DNA of 39,905 nt. Origin: an uncultured Oscillospiraceae bacterium (GTDB taxonomy: Bacteria > Bacillota > Clostridia > Oscillospirales > Ruminococcaceae). The stretch is taken from contig CASFKY010000010.1 of NCBI GenBank assembly GCA_949295465.1, positions 1 to 39,905 of the forward strand. The letters are read 5' to 3'. A model generated the notes under the pieces. That model was not told where the DNA came from. It did not search any database and worked only from the letters and a program-made list of their open reading frames with translations. Positions 1-6,620 of this stretch are shown here, in pieces (the stretch's first letter is position 1; every line of letters begins with the position of its first letter). Position numbers and translations under genes: made by a program.

Positions 1-200
1 GTATTATTTTGCCGATTTGTATATATTACCGCAGTAAGATTTTCCTCAATCTCCTGAGCGGCTAAAACTTCACCAGCTTCAAAAGGATACTTGATCCTAT
101 TGAGTGCAGTATCGATATTTTTAGGAAAATACATGACCAAACTGATCGCCACGCCTATAAGCACGATTAGTGCAGTAAGAATCATGTTATTCTTTTTCAC
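1..200 (-). CDS. Partial membrane-anchored protein of unknown function (5' end only)
   Basis: The reading frame opens at a GTG (200-198) 7-8 bases after a GGGGAGG ribosome binding site and runs off the left edge without a stop, giving 66 residues. The protein starts with MKKNN, then one hydrophobic segment (about residues 6-24, ILTALIVLIGVAISLVMYF), then a polar exported-looking stretch. This suggests an N-terminal signal anchor or signal peptide. I do not recognise the family. The first 180 bases are about 38% GC by hand count, well below the rest of the window, so the gene may belong to a foreign segment lying beyond the tRNA-Leu 3' end. It could equally be an ordinary secreted protein in an AT-rich patch. 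Confidence 0.6.
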   Translation of the reverse strand, partial: MKKNNMILTALIVLIGVAISLVMYFPKNIDTALNRIKYPFEAGEVLAAQEIEENLTAVIYTNRQNN

Positions 201-330
201 TTGAATGCCTCCCCAAAATTGTGAAAATAGTTTCCCTGAATTGTATCACCTAACTTAAAAACAGTTCTACACCAGATATCATCGGAGGCTATCAGGAGGA
301 ACGGCGGCGTGAGCACGCTCTGACTTTTGT

Positions 331-372
331 AAAAAAAGCTCGTCGCAAGCGATCTGTCGCTTGCGACGAGCT
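331..372 (-). terminator. Intrinsic terminator of tRNA-Leu
   Basis: A 16-bp perfect inverted repeat (338-353 and 357-372, core CGTCGCAAGCGA) is followed on the minus strand by seven T residues. It begins on the CCA end of the tRNA, so it ends the tRNA transcript directly. Confidence 0.9.
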
Positions 373-458
373 GGTGCCGGTGGTGGGGGTCGAACCCACA
401 CGATGTTGCCATCAACGGATTTTGAGTCCGTCTCGTCTGCCAGTTCCAACACACCGGC
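372..458 (-). tRNA. tRNA-Leu, anticodon CAA
   Basis: On the minus strand an 87-nt tRNA with encoded CCA can be folded. The acceptor is GCCGGTG/CACCGGC with discriminator A. The anticodon stem is ACGGA/TCCGT with loop CTCAAAA (anticodon CAA, reading UUG). There is a long variable arm GATG/CATC typical of class II leucine tRNAs. The T stem is GTGGG/CCCAC with loop TTCGACC. Confidence 0.96.
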
Positions 459-480
459 ACGATGTGCTTAACGAATATAT

Positions 481-509
481 ATTATACAGGATCTTGGAAT
501 GAAAAGCAA
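481..509 (-). promoter_or_regulatory. Promoter of tRNA-Leu
   Basis: Read on the minus strand, TTGCTT (509-504), a 17-bp spacer and a perfect TATAAT (486-481) lie about 22 bases before the tRNA 5' end. This is a good vegetative sigma-A type promoter. Confidence 0.75.
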
Positions 510-533
510 GCAAAATCTCTGACGAAAAAAGAG

Positions 534-564
534 GACCCCGGTCGGGACAATAGACCCGGAGGTC
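534..564. other. Imperfect hairpin between divergent promoters
   Basis: GACCCCGG (534-541) and CCGGAGGTC (556-564) can pair with one bulged base. On the minus strand the hairpin is followed by CTCTTTTTT, like a terminator, and on the plus strand by AAATTTT. No gene ends here, so it may insulate the divergent tRNA-Leu and sigma-factor promoters or be a relic of a lost gene. Confidence 0.4.
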
Positions 565-608
565 GAAATTTTCTCCCCTGTGTTTTATGGTAAAAACACA
601 AAAAAGGA

Positions 609-637
609 TTGACAAAAAACCATTTGGTTTGTATAAT
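609..637 (+). promoter_or_regulatory. Consensus sigma-A promoter of the sigH-like gene
   Basis: TTGACA (609-614), a 17-bp spacer and TATAAT (632-637) match the vegetative consensus exactly. The expected start is near 644. This makes the upstream GTG at 651 unlikely as start codon and favours the ATG at 675. Confidence 0.85.
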
Positions 638-674
638 ATGGTAGATTGCAGTGAAGATAGTCAGGGGTGTGGGC

Positions 675-1217
675 ATGGCGCAGATAACCCTGGAGCAGCT
701 CGTCCGGGCAAAGGCCGGCGACGAAAGGGCGCTGGCAGGTATTATTTCGCGGATGATGCCTCAGGTGCGGTTCGGCGCATTCAGCCTGCCGGCAGAGGGG
801 CTCGACTCGGAAGACCTGGTGCAGGAGGGCTTGATCGGCTTGATGCACGCCATCACCACCTATGCCCCCCAAAAGGGCGTCAAGTTTGAAACCTATGGCG
901 CTTCCTGCATCCAAAACGCACAGATCTCGGCGCTGCGGGCGGCCCGGCGCAAAAAGCACGGCCCGCTGAATTCCAGCGTGCCCCTCAGCGAAGAGCAGGC
1001 CATCCCGGGGCCGGAGGAGGCCGCCATCCAGCAAGAACAGCTGGAGTTGTGGCAGGCGCGATTCCGTTCCCAGCTCACCGAGAGAGAGCGTCAGGTGCTG
1101 ACCCTGGTGTTAAAGGGGGGCAGCTATCAGGAGATTGCCGAGATCCTCGGCTGTACCTCCAAGGCGGTGGAAAGCGCCCTGGCCCGGGCGCGCCGCAAGC
1201 TCCGGTCCTTTTTGTGA
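675..1217 (+). CDS. sigH: RNA polymerase sigma factor, SigH (Spo0H)-like
   Basis: A 180-residue sigma-70 family factor. Region 2 is visible as DLVQEGLIGLMHAI, followed by FETYGASCIQNAQISALRAA. The linker KKHGPLNSSVPLSEE strongly resembles the Bacillus SigH linker, and region 4 (TERERQVL, SYQEIAEILGC, ALARARRKL) is a complete helix-turn-helix. SigH homologues direct transition-state, competence or early sporulation genes, but no such targets are visible here, so its regulon is unknown. I chose ATG 675 because AGGGGTG lies 5 bases before it and GTG 651 would sit at the transcript start. It is monocistronic in appearance. A weak hairpin (TCCGG 1201-1205 / CCGGA 1219-1223, then six T) may end the message. 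Confidence 0.85.
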   Translation: MAQITLEQLVRAKAGDERALAGIISRMMPQVRFGAFSLPAEGLDSEDLVQEGLIGLMHAITTYAPQKGVKFETYGASCIQNAQISALRAARRKKHGPLNSSVPLSEEQAIPGPEEAAIQQEQLELWQARFRSQLTERERQVLTLVLKGGSYQEIAEILGCTSKAVESALARARRKLRSFL

Positions 1218-1264
1218 GCCGGATTTTTTAGGTGTTCGGTCGGTTGGCCGCACTATATAACAAT

Positions 1265-1341
1265 GCCCCCAGTAGCTTAACATTTAGAGCGTTGGTTCCA
1301 AAAGAAAGCCAAAGGTGACGGTTGAAATCCTTCCGCGGGCA
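1265..1341 (+). pseudogene. tRNA-like element with an enlarged anticodon loop (possible tRNA pseudogene)
   Basis: The D-arm (GCTT-AACATTTA-GAGC, 1275-1290) and T-arm (GACGG-TTGAAAT-CCTTC, 1317-1333, one mismatch) sit at near-tRNA spacing. The acceptor (1265-1271 with 1334-1340) pairs at only 5 of 7 positions. A possible anticodon stem TTGGT/GCCAA (1292-1296 and 1308-1312) closes an 11-base loop, four bases too long. No CCA is encoded. A TATATAA lies just upstream (1254-1260). The total length of 77 nt is close to a tRNA. It may be a decayed tRNA, an odd functional one, or a chance resemblance inside the leader of the next gene. Confidence 0.4.
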
Positions 1342-1371
1342 AAAATTCAAAACATTGAGGAGATACCAAGC

Positions 1372-1647
1372 ATGTACGAAGACATTACTTTAGTTTGCAA
1401 AGACTGCGGCAAGGAGTTCGTTTTTACCGCCGGCGAGCAGGAGTTCTACGCCAGCCGCGGCTTTGAGAACAAGCCCCAGAGATGCAAGGCCTGCCGTGAT
1501 GCCCGCAAGAACGCCACCCGCGGCGAGCGTCAGATGTACGAGGCTACCTGCGCTGCTTGCGGCAAGGTTGCTCGTGTTCCCTTCCAGCCCCGTGAGGACC
1601 GTCCTGTGTATTGCAGCGACTGCTTCGCGAAGATGAAGAACCAGTAA
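1372..1647 (+). CDS. Zinc-ribbon protein (zf-trcl type)
   Basis: A 91-residue protein with two zinc ribbons. The first has CKDCGKEFVFTAGEQEFY followed by CKACR, the pattern of the probable zinc-ribbon domain zf-trcl (Pfam PF13451). The second has CAACGKVARVPF followed by RPVYCSDCF. Eight cysteines in four CxxC pairs would bind two zinc ions. The cellular role of the family is not established; nucleic-acid binding is only a guess. ATG 1372 has GAGGAG nine bases upstream; a longer frame from GTG 1315 would read through the tRNA-like element and lacks a ribosome binding site. A strong terminator follows, so the gene is a single-gene unit. Confidence 0.8.
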   Translation: MYEDITLVCKDCGKEFVFTAGEQEFYASRGFENKPQRCKACRDARKNATRGERQMYEATCAACGKVARVPFQPREDRPVYCSDCFAKMKNQ

Positions 1648-1661
1648 GCTTTGACCTTTGC

Positions 1662-1694
1662 AAAGCGTCTTCCCGCCGGGAAGGCGCTTTTTTT
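1662..1694 (+). terminator. Intrinsic terminator after the zinc-ribbon gene
   Basis: The arms AAAGCG-tc-TTCCC and GGGAA-gg-CGCTTT (1662-1690) form a hairpin that runs into seven T residues. Confidence 0.85.
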
Positions 1695-1774
1695 ATAGCG
1701 GACCCGGCTTGCCCTGCAAGGCATGCCCGGGTATAATAAAACCAAAAATCATTCGGGAAAAAGAGAAAAAAGCG

Positions 1775-2641
1775 ATGGAATTTTTGTGGGATGTGGGGCT
1801 GGATGCCCTGATGGACAGCCTGAAAATGCTGCCCTTTTTGTATGTGGCCTACTGGCTGATCGAGGCGGTGGAGCGCAGTCACGGCGCCCGGATCGAGAGG
1901 ATCCTGGCCCAGGGAGGCAAGTGGGGCTTTTTGGCCGGTGGTGTGCTGGGGTGCCTGCCTCAGTGCGGCTTTTCCGCCATGGCGGCCAACCTGTATGCCA
2001 GCCGGGTCATCAGTCTGGGCACTTTGATGGCGGTGTTTGTGGCCACCTCCGACGAGGCGGTGCCCATGCTGCTGAGCATGCCCCAGTACTGGCCCCAGCT
2101 GCTGCTTTTGCTGGCGCTGAAACTGCTGTTCGCCCTGGCGGCAGGCTTTTTGCTGGACGTGGTGTTGCTTAGAATTTTCCCGGCCTCGCTGCGGGGCGGC
2201 TACAAGGGCCACGCCGAGGAGGTAGACTGTTTTGGGGAACACGGGGAAGAAAAAAGCATCTGGGTGGCAGCCCTGTGGCATACCCTGAATATCTTTGTCT
2301 TTATCCTGCTGTTCAGTTTCGGGATCGGCCTGGTGGTGGAACTGGTGGGCGAGGAGGCCATCAGCGGATTTTTGCTGGGTATGGGCTTTTTGCGGCCTCT
2401 GGCGGCGGCCCTGATCGGGCTGGTGCCCAACTGTGCCGCCAGCGTGCTGCTTACCCAGCTGTACCTCACCGGGGCCCTGCCTTTCAGCAGCGCGGTGGCG
2501 GGGCTCTGCTCCGGCGCGGGCGTGGGGCTGGCAGTGCTGTTCCGCACCAATCGGAATCTTCGGCAGAATATCTTCATCGCGGCCCAGCTGTGGGCATTGG
2601 GCGCGGTAATCGGGCTGATCCTGCAAGGGATCGGGCTGTAA
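1775..2641 (+). CDS. Predicted multi-pass heavy-metal exporter (ArsP_2 / MntX-like permease)
   Basis: A 288-residue integral membrane protein with about eight to ten hydrophobic segments in two related halves. Each half has a hallmark loop: LGCLPQCGFSA near residue 60 and LVPNCAASV near 220. These paired cysteine loops and the length match the putative 10-TM heavy-metal exporter family (PF11449), which includes predicted manganese or arsenic efflux proteins. The central loop (about residues 145-170) is hydrophilic with HAEEVDCFGEHGEE, rich in histidine, cysteine and acids, and might sense or bind metal. The substrate cannot be read from the sequence. ATG 1775 was chosen because the hydrophobic domain starts directly after it; the ribosome binding site (GAGAAAAA) is weak. 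It is followed after 18 bases by a HAD phosphatase gene. Confidence 0.75.
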   Translation: MEFLWDVGLDALMDSLKMLPFLYVAYWLIEAVERSHGARIERILAQGGKWGFLAGGVLGCLPQCGFSAMAANLYASRVISLGTLMAVFVATSDEAVPMLLSMPQYWPQLLLLLALKLLFALAAGFLLDVVLLRIFPASLRGGYKGHAEEVDCFGEHGEEKSIWVAALWHTLNIFVFILLFSFGIGLVVELVGEEAISGFLLGMGFLRPLAAALIGLVPNCAASVLLTQLYLTGALPFSSAVAGLCSGAGVGLAVLFRTNRNLRQNIFIAAQLWALGAVIGLILQGIGL

Positions 2642-2659
2642 GGGCAAGGAGAGATACCC

Positions 2660-3457
2660 ATGGAGTATAAGATGATGGTGCTGGATATTGACGGCACTCT
2701 GATGCGCAAGGGCAGCCCCCAGGTCACCGAGAGGGTGGCAAAGGCGGTGTGCGGACTGCAAAAAAAGGGAGTGATCGTAGCGGTGGCCACCGGGCGGGCC
2801 TATTTTGCCATGTCCGGGGGAATCCTGGGCGGGATCCGCCCTGATTACGCCATCTGTTCCAACGGGGCCCAGGTGCTGGACAAAAACGGGAATGTCCTGT
2901 TCAGCCAGACCATGACCCCCGAGGAGATGTATGCGCTGGTGGATTATTGTGAGGACTACGAGGACGCACTCTGTTTCTGCTTTGAGGACGGCTACTATGC
3001 CTATGTGGGCTATGAAGCCATCCGCCAGTTTTACAAGACGGCCACCGGCCACGCCGAGCATGTGAAGGACGGGGAGGACCAGGACCGGCATCTGAAGAGC
3101 ATGCCCCTGGCGGCCTTCTGCTGTATGCCGCCCCAGCGGGTGGAGGCCTTCGGGAAAAAGTACGGGTATCTGGGCTTGCAGTTTGTGCCCTATGCGGTGG
3201 GCCGTTACGACATTGTGCAGCCGGGGCTGGACAAGGCCACCGGCCTGTCGGCTCTGCTGCAAAAGCTGGACCTGAGCCCGGCCCAGGTGATCGCGGTGGG
3301 AGATAATCAGAACGATCTGGCCATGATCCGGCTGGCAGGCCTGGGGGTTTGTATGGAGAACGGAGACGAAGAGGCCAAGCGCCAGGCTGACCGGCTGGCG
3401 CCCCCCTGTGAACAGGACGGCGTGGCTCTGCTGATCGAGGAGCTATTCGGCGCATGA
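2660..3457 (+). CDS. Cof-type HAD-superfamily hydrolase
   Basis: A 265-residue HAD phosphatase of the Cof/YbjI (subclass IIB) kind. Motif I is MVLDIDGTLM with both aspartates near residues 9 and 11. Motif II is VAVATGR, motif III contains the lysine of GLDKATGL, and motif IV is VAVGDNQNDLAMI. The cap domain lies between residues about 85 and 190. Family members dephosphorylate sugar phosphates, flavin or pyridoxal phosphate; the substrate here is unknown. An AGGAGAG precedes the ATG. The last four bases (ATGA) overlap a possible start of the next frame, suggesting one transcript with the permease upstream and the glycosylase downstream. Confidence 0.85.
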   Translation: MEYKMMVLDIDGTLMRKGSPQVTERVAKAVCGLQKKGVIVAVATGRAYFAMSGGILGGIRPDYAICSNGAQVLDKNGNVLFSQTMTPEEMYALVDYCEDYEDALCFCFEDGYYAYVGYEAIRQFYKTATGHAEHVKDGEDQDRHLKSMPLAAFCCMPPQRVEAFGKKYGYLGLQFVPYAVGRYDIVQPGLDKATGLSALLQKLDLSPAQVIAVGDNQNDLAMIRLAGLGVCMENGDEEAKRQADRLAPPCEQDGVALLIEELFGA

Positions 3458-3474
3458 GGGGCGGGGGAGAGAAA

Positions 3475-3996
3475 ATGGCGGATACAACCGACTTTGCGGC
3501 GGATTTTTACGGCTTTGCGCCGGTGTGGGGGGCAGGTTCCCGGGCGTTGATCCTGGGCACCTGGCCCAGTCCCAAAAGCCGGCAGCAGGGGTTTTACTAC
3601 GGCCACCCCCAGAATCGGTTCTGGCCGCTGCTGGCACGACTCACGGGGCGGGAGAAGCCCCGGACCATAGAGGAGAAAAAGGCGCTGATCCTGGAGAGCG
3701 GCCTGGCCCTGTGGGATACCCTGGCCCACTGTACCATACAGGGCGCCCGGGATGAGACCATCACCGACCCGGTGCCCAACGACATCAGGGGCTTGCTGGA
3801 AAAGGCCCCTGTGGAGGCCATTTTCTGCAACGGGGCGGCCGCCTGGAAATTTTACCAGAAATTTGCCCGCCCCCTCACCGGCCTGGAGGCGGTGAAGCTG
3901 CCCAGCACCAGCCCGGCCAACGCGGCCTGGAGTCTGGAAAGGCTGGCCGGGACCTGGGGCGAGGCTCTGGGGCCCTATCTTGTAAAGAAACGGTGA
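3475..3996 (+). CDS. DNA-deoxyinosine (hypoxanthine) glycosylase, uracil-DNA-glycosylase superfamily
   Basis: A 173-residue protein with the N-terminal signature ALILGTWPSPKSRQQGFYYG followed by HPQNRFWPLL, and the C-terminal SPANA block (KLPSTSPAN). This is the pattern of the DNA-deoxyinosine glycosylase family in the UDG superfamily, which excises hypoxanthine formed by adenine deamination and so feeds base-excision repair. ATG 3475 is preferred over ATG 3454 because GGGGGAGAG lies just before it and the family starts near here, but 3454 would overlap the HAD stop codon as ATGA and cannot be excluded. It appears to be the last gene of the 1775-3996 unit. Confidence 0.85.
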   Translation: MADTTDFAADFYGFAPVWGAGSRALILGTWPSPKSRQQGFYYGHPQNRFWPLLARLTGREKPRTIEEKKALILESGLALWDTLAHCTIQGARDETITDPVPNDIRGLLEKAPVEAIFCNGAAAWKFYQKFARPLTGLEAVKLPSTSPANAAWSLERLAGTWGEALGPYLVKKR

Positions 3997-4012
3997 ACAG
4001 TCCGCCCTTTCC

Positions 4013-4041
4013 TTGCTTTTTGAGGGGGGAAAGGGTACAAT
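4013..4041 (+). promoter_or_regulatory. Promoter of the XpaC-TelA cluster, with a hairpin in the spacer
   Basis: TTGCTT (4013-4018), a 17-bp spacer and TACAAT (4036-4041) precede the XpaC-like gene. CCCTTTCC (4005-4012) and GGAAAGGG (4028-4035) are an exact 8-bp inverted repeat that brackets the -35 box and touches the -10 box. It may be an operator or the terminator of the upstream gene. Confidence 0.55.
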
Positions 4042-4108
4042 GAAACTGCGTGAAATTTTTTAAAATCAAGCCCTGAAATAGATCTGGAAAAAGAAGGAGA
4101 ACCCGATT

Positions 4109-4735
4109 TTGAGCCGTTGGATCGAAAAGAAGGAAAAACCGGTACTGCCAATTTATTTTGCAGGCATCATCTGGCTGATCTGCGGCCTGATCCTGCCGAT
4201 TTACAAGCTCTGGGCCCTGGCGCTCACGGTGCTGCTGGGGGCGGCGGGCTACGGGCTGGGGCGGATGCTCTGCCCCAAACGGGTACGCCGGGTGGAGCAG
4301 GATTTTATGACCGGCAGTGAGGACGCGGACGAGATGCTGCGCACCATCGACGGCCTTTTGAAAAAGCTGAAGGAGCTGAATGATGCCATCCCGGACGATG
4401 CACTCAGCGCCGCCATCACCCGGATGGAAAAGGCGGGGGCGGGAATCCTCAGCGAGGTGGAAGCTCACCCGGAAAAGGCCCGCCAGATCCGCCGGTTTGC
4501 CAACTACTATCTGCCGGATGCAGTGAAGATTCTGGCCGCTTACGCGGATCTGGAAAAGAGAGGTGTGTCGGGCGAGAATGCCCAGACGGTGCGCCAGCAA
4601 GTGGCCTCCAATGCGGCCTCCATCGCCAAGGCCTTTGAAAACCAGCTGGACAGCCTGTTTGAGGGGGAGGCGCTGGACATCAGCACCGACCTGGAAGTAT
4701 TGCAGAATTTTTTGAAAGGACAAGGGCTGAACTGA
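4109..4735 (+). CDS. XpaC-like membrane protein
   Basis: A 208-residue protein with two N-terminal transmembrane segments (about residues 12-30 and 33-52) and a helical cytoplasmic domain. The C-terminal half (YLPDAVKILAAYADLE, then LEVLQNFLKGQG) is the pattern of the XpaC family (PF10112, named for 5-bromo-4-chloroindolyl phosphate hydrolysis). Its neighbour is telA, the usual partner of XpaC-family genes. The biochemical role is unknown; a part in envelope stress or toxic-agent resistance is inferred from that pairing. The start is TTG 4109, with AAGGAGA eight bases upstream. It is first in a four-gene cluster. Confidence 0.75.
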   Translation: MSRWIEKKEKPVLPIYFAGIIWLICGLILPIYKLWALALTVLLGAAGYGLGRMLCPKRVRRVEQDFMTGSEDADEMLRTIDGLLKKLKELNDAIPDDALSAAITRMEKAGAGILSEVEAHPEKARQIRRFANYYLPDAVKILAAYADLEKRGVSGENAQTVRQQVASNAASIAKAFENQLDSLFEGEALDISTDLEVLQNFLKGQGLN

Positions 4736-4787
4736 GCCCTGTGCCTACGGGGCAGCGCACCCGGAGAAGAAAGGAAGGTATTGCCAC

Positions 4788-5936
4788 ATGGACGAATTGA
4801 ATCTGACCCCCAGCCTGACCCTGGATGCGGAGCCCGCTGCTCCCAGCCTGACCCTGGAGCCGGACAAGGAAGAAGAGGCCCCTCAGGCCAAGCCGGTGAC
4901 GGTGGAGGAGACGCCCCTTTCCCCGGAAGAGCAGAAGATGGTGGACGATTTTTCGGAGAAGATCGACATCACCAATTCCCAGCAGGTGCTGCAATACGGC
5001 GCAGCCTGCCAGAAAAAGATCGGTGATTTCAGTGATGCGGCCCTCTCCAAGGTGCGCACCAAGGATATGGGCGAGGTGGGCAGCATGCTCACCGACCTGG
5101 TGAGCGAGCTCAAGGGCTTTGACGCCAATGCCCAGCCCCAGAAAGGACTGTTTGGGTTCTTCAAGCGGGCCGGCCAGCAGATCGATGACCTGAAGCTGCG
5201 CTACAGCAAGGTGGAGACCAACGTGGAAAAGATCGAGGGCATGTTGGAAGGCCATCAGGTGCAGCTGCTGAAAGATGTGGCCATGCTGGACAAGATGTAT
5301 GAGATGAACATGGCCTATTTCAAGGAACTGAGCATGTATATCCTGGCCGGCAAGAAAAAGCTGGAAAAGGTGCGGGCCCAGGAGTTGGCCCAGGCTCAGG
5401 CCAAGGCCCAGGCCAGCGGCCTGCCCGAGGACGCTCAGCGCGCCCGGGACCTGGAGGATATGTGCGTGCGGTTTGAGAAAAAGCTGTACGATTTGCAGCT
5501 CACCCGCACCATCTCCATCCAGATGGCGCCTCAGATCCGCCTGATCCAGAACAACGATACCCTGATGGCGGAAAAGATTCAGACCACCATCGTCAACACC
5601 ATCCCCCTGTGGAAGAACCAGATGGTGCTGGCGCTGGGCCTGGCCCACAGCCAGCAGGCCATGGAAGCGCAGCGGGCAGTGTCCGACATGACCAACGATC
5701 TGCTCAAGAAGAACGCCGCTGCCCTCAAGCAGGGTACTCTGGATGTGGCAAAAGAGAGCGAGCGGGGAATCGTGGACATCGAGACCTTGCAGCAGACCAA
5801 CCGCAGCCTGATCGAGACGCTGGATGAACTGAACAAGATTCAGACCGAGGGCCGCCAGAAGCGTGCCGCCGCCGAGGCCGAACTGGGCCGCATCGAGGGC
5901 GAGCTAAAAGACAAACTGATGGAGATCCGCAAATAA
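4788..5936 (+). CDS. telA: TelA-family toxic anion resistance protein
   Basis: A 382-residue soluble, mostly alpha-helical protein of the TelA family (PF05816), of typical length. Recognisable blocks include GLFGFFKRAGQQIDDL, KLRYSKVETNVEKIEGML, YILAGKKKLE and MAPQIRLIQNNDTLMAEKIQ. The acidic N-terminus holds a short repeat (PSLTLDAEPAAPSLTLEPD). Members are linked to tellurite resistance and to resistance to cell-wall-acting antibiotics, without a known enzymatic activity. AAGGAAGG precedes ATG 4788. The next gene starts on the base after its stop codon, so the two are probably translationally coupled. Confidence 0.9.
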   Translation: MDELNLTPSLTLDAEPAAPSLTLEPDKEEEAPQAKPVTVEETPLSPEEQKMVDDFSEKIDITNSQQVLQYGAACQKKIGDFSDAALSKVRTKDMGEVGSMLTDLVSELKGFDANAQPQKGLFGFFKRAGQQIDDLKLRYSKVETNVEKIEGMLEGHQVQLLKDVAMLDKMYEMNMAYFKELSMYILAGKKKLEKVRAQELAQAQAKAQASGLPEDAQRARDLEDMCVRFEKKLYDLQLTRTISIQMAPQIRLIQNNDTLMAEKIQTTIVNTIPLWKNQMVLALGLAHSQQAMEAQRAVSDMTNDLLKKNAAALKQGTLDVAKESERGIVDIETLQQTNRSLIETLDELNKIQTEGRQKRAAAEAELGRIEGELKDKLMEIRK

Positions 5937-6620
5937 ATGAGGGAGACATTCAAGGCTTATGAGACGCCCACCGGCCCCCAGCTGGAGGTGTTGGGCCAGG
6001 CGGAAAGCCACCTGCCTGCCCCGATGAAAAAGCGGGGCACAGCCTGGGTTGCGGCTCTGGCCCTGGCCCTGGTTTCGGTGCTGCTGGTGGGCGGGCTGAA
6101 ACTGAAGGGAGAATACGGCGCGGTGCGCCAGATGTACGAGAGCGGCAAGGATGCGGATGGGTATGCCTACAACATCTCTGCCTGCCTGCAAACCAGCCAG
6201 GACACCGCCGCCAATATCCTCACTGTGGCCGGGCAGCTGGTGGGGGAGGAGGACACGACCCTGCAAAATGCCCGGCAGGCATTGGAGGCTCTGGAAGAAA
6301 GCCGGGAGACCGGCGGCCCTTCGGCCCAGTACCAGGCCAACAGCGCCCTGAAACAATCGGTGGACCTGCTGTACCAAAACCTGCAATTGAGCCGGGAAGA
6401 AGCGGGTGCAGACGCGAGCCTGTACGACAGCTTGCAGACCCAGTGGAGCGCCTTCCTGGACAGCCAGGACCAGATGAGCCATATTGCCGACGACCCCCGC
6501 ATTGAGGGGCAGCAATCCTACAACGAGGCGGCAGAGGAGTATAACCAGACGGTATCCTCGCTTCCCGCCCGATGGTTGGCCGCCCTGTGGGGCTGCCAGG
6601 AAGTGGAGCTTTTTGCATGA
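5937..6620 (+). CDS. Divergent LemA-like membrane protein
   Basis: A 227-residue protein with a cytosolic N-terminus, one transmembrane segment (about residues 38-58, WVAALALALVSVLLVGGL) and an extracytoplasmic helical domain. The C-terminal block YNEAAEEYNQTVSSLPARWL, ending in LWGCQEVELF, matches the end of LemA proteins (YNxAVxxYN, then a phenylalanine-rich tail). The N-terminal part of the family is only weakly visible, so I call it LemA-like. It starts at ATG 5937 immediately after the telA stop and overlaps the next gene by four bases. LemA and TPM-domain genes are often neighbours. The function is unknown. Confidence 0.6.
   Translation: MRETFKAYETPTGPQLEVLGQAESHLPAPMKKRGTAWVAALALALVSVLLVGGLKLKGEYGAVRQMYESGKDADGYAYNISACLQTSQDTAANILTVAGQLVGEEDTTLQNARQALEALEESRETGGPSAQYQANSALKQSVDLLYQNLQLSREEAGADASLYDSLQTQWSAFLDSQDQMSHIADDPRIEGQQSYNEAAEEYNQTVSSLPARWLAALWGCQEVELFA

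Noticed and set aside
675-1217. An extracytoplasmic-function sigma factor
   Set aside because: The linker and region 4 resemble SigH more closely, and no anti-sigma factor gene is adjacent.
1544-3262. A 572-codon minus-strand frame
   Set aside because: It is antisense to the permease and HAD genes, with no start signal or domain.
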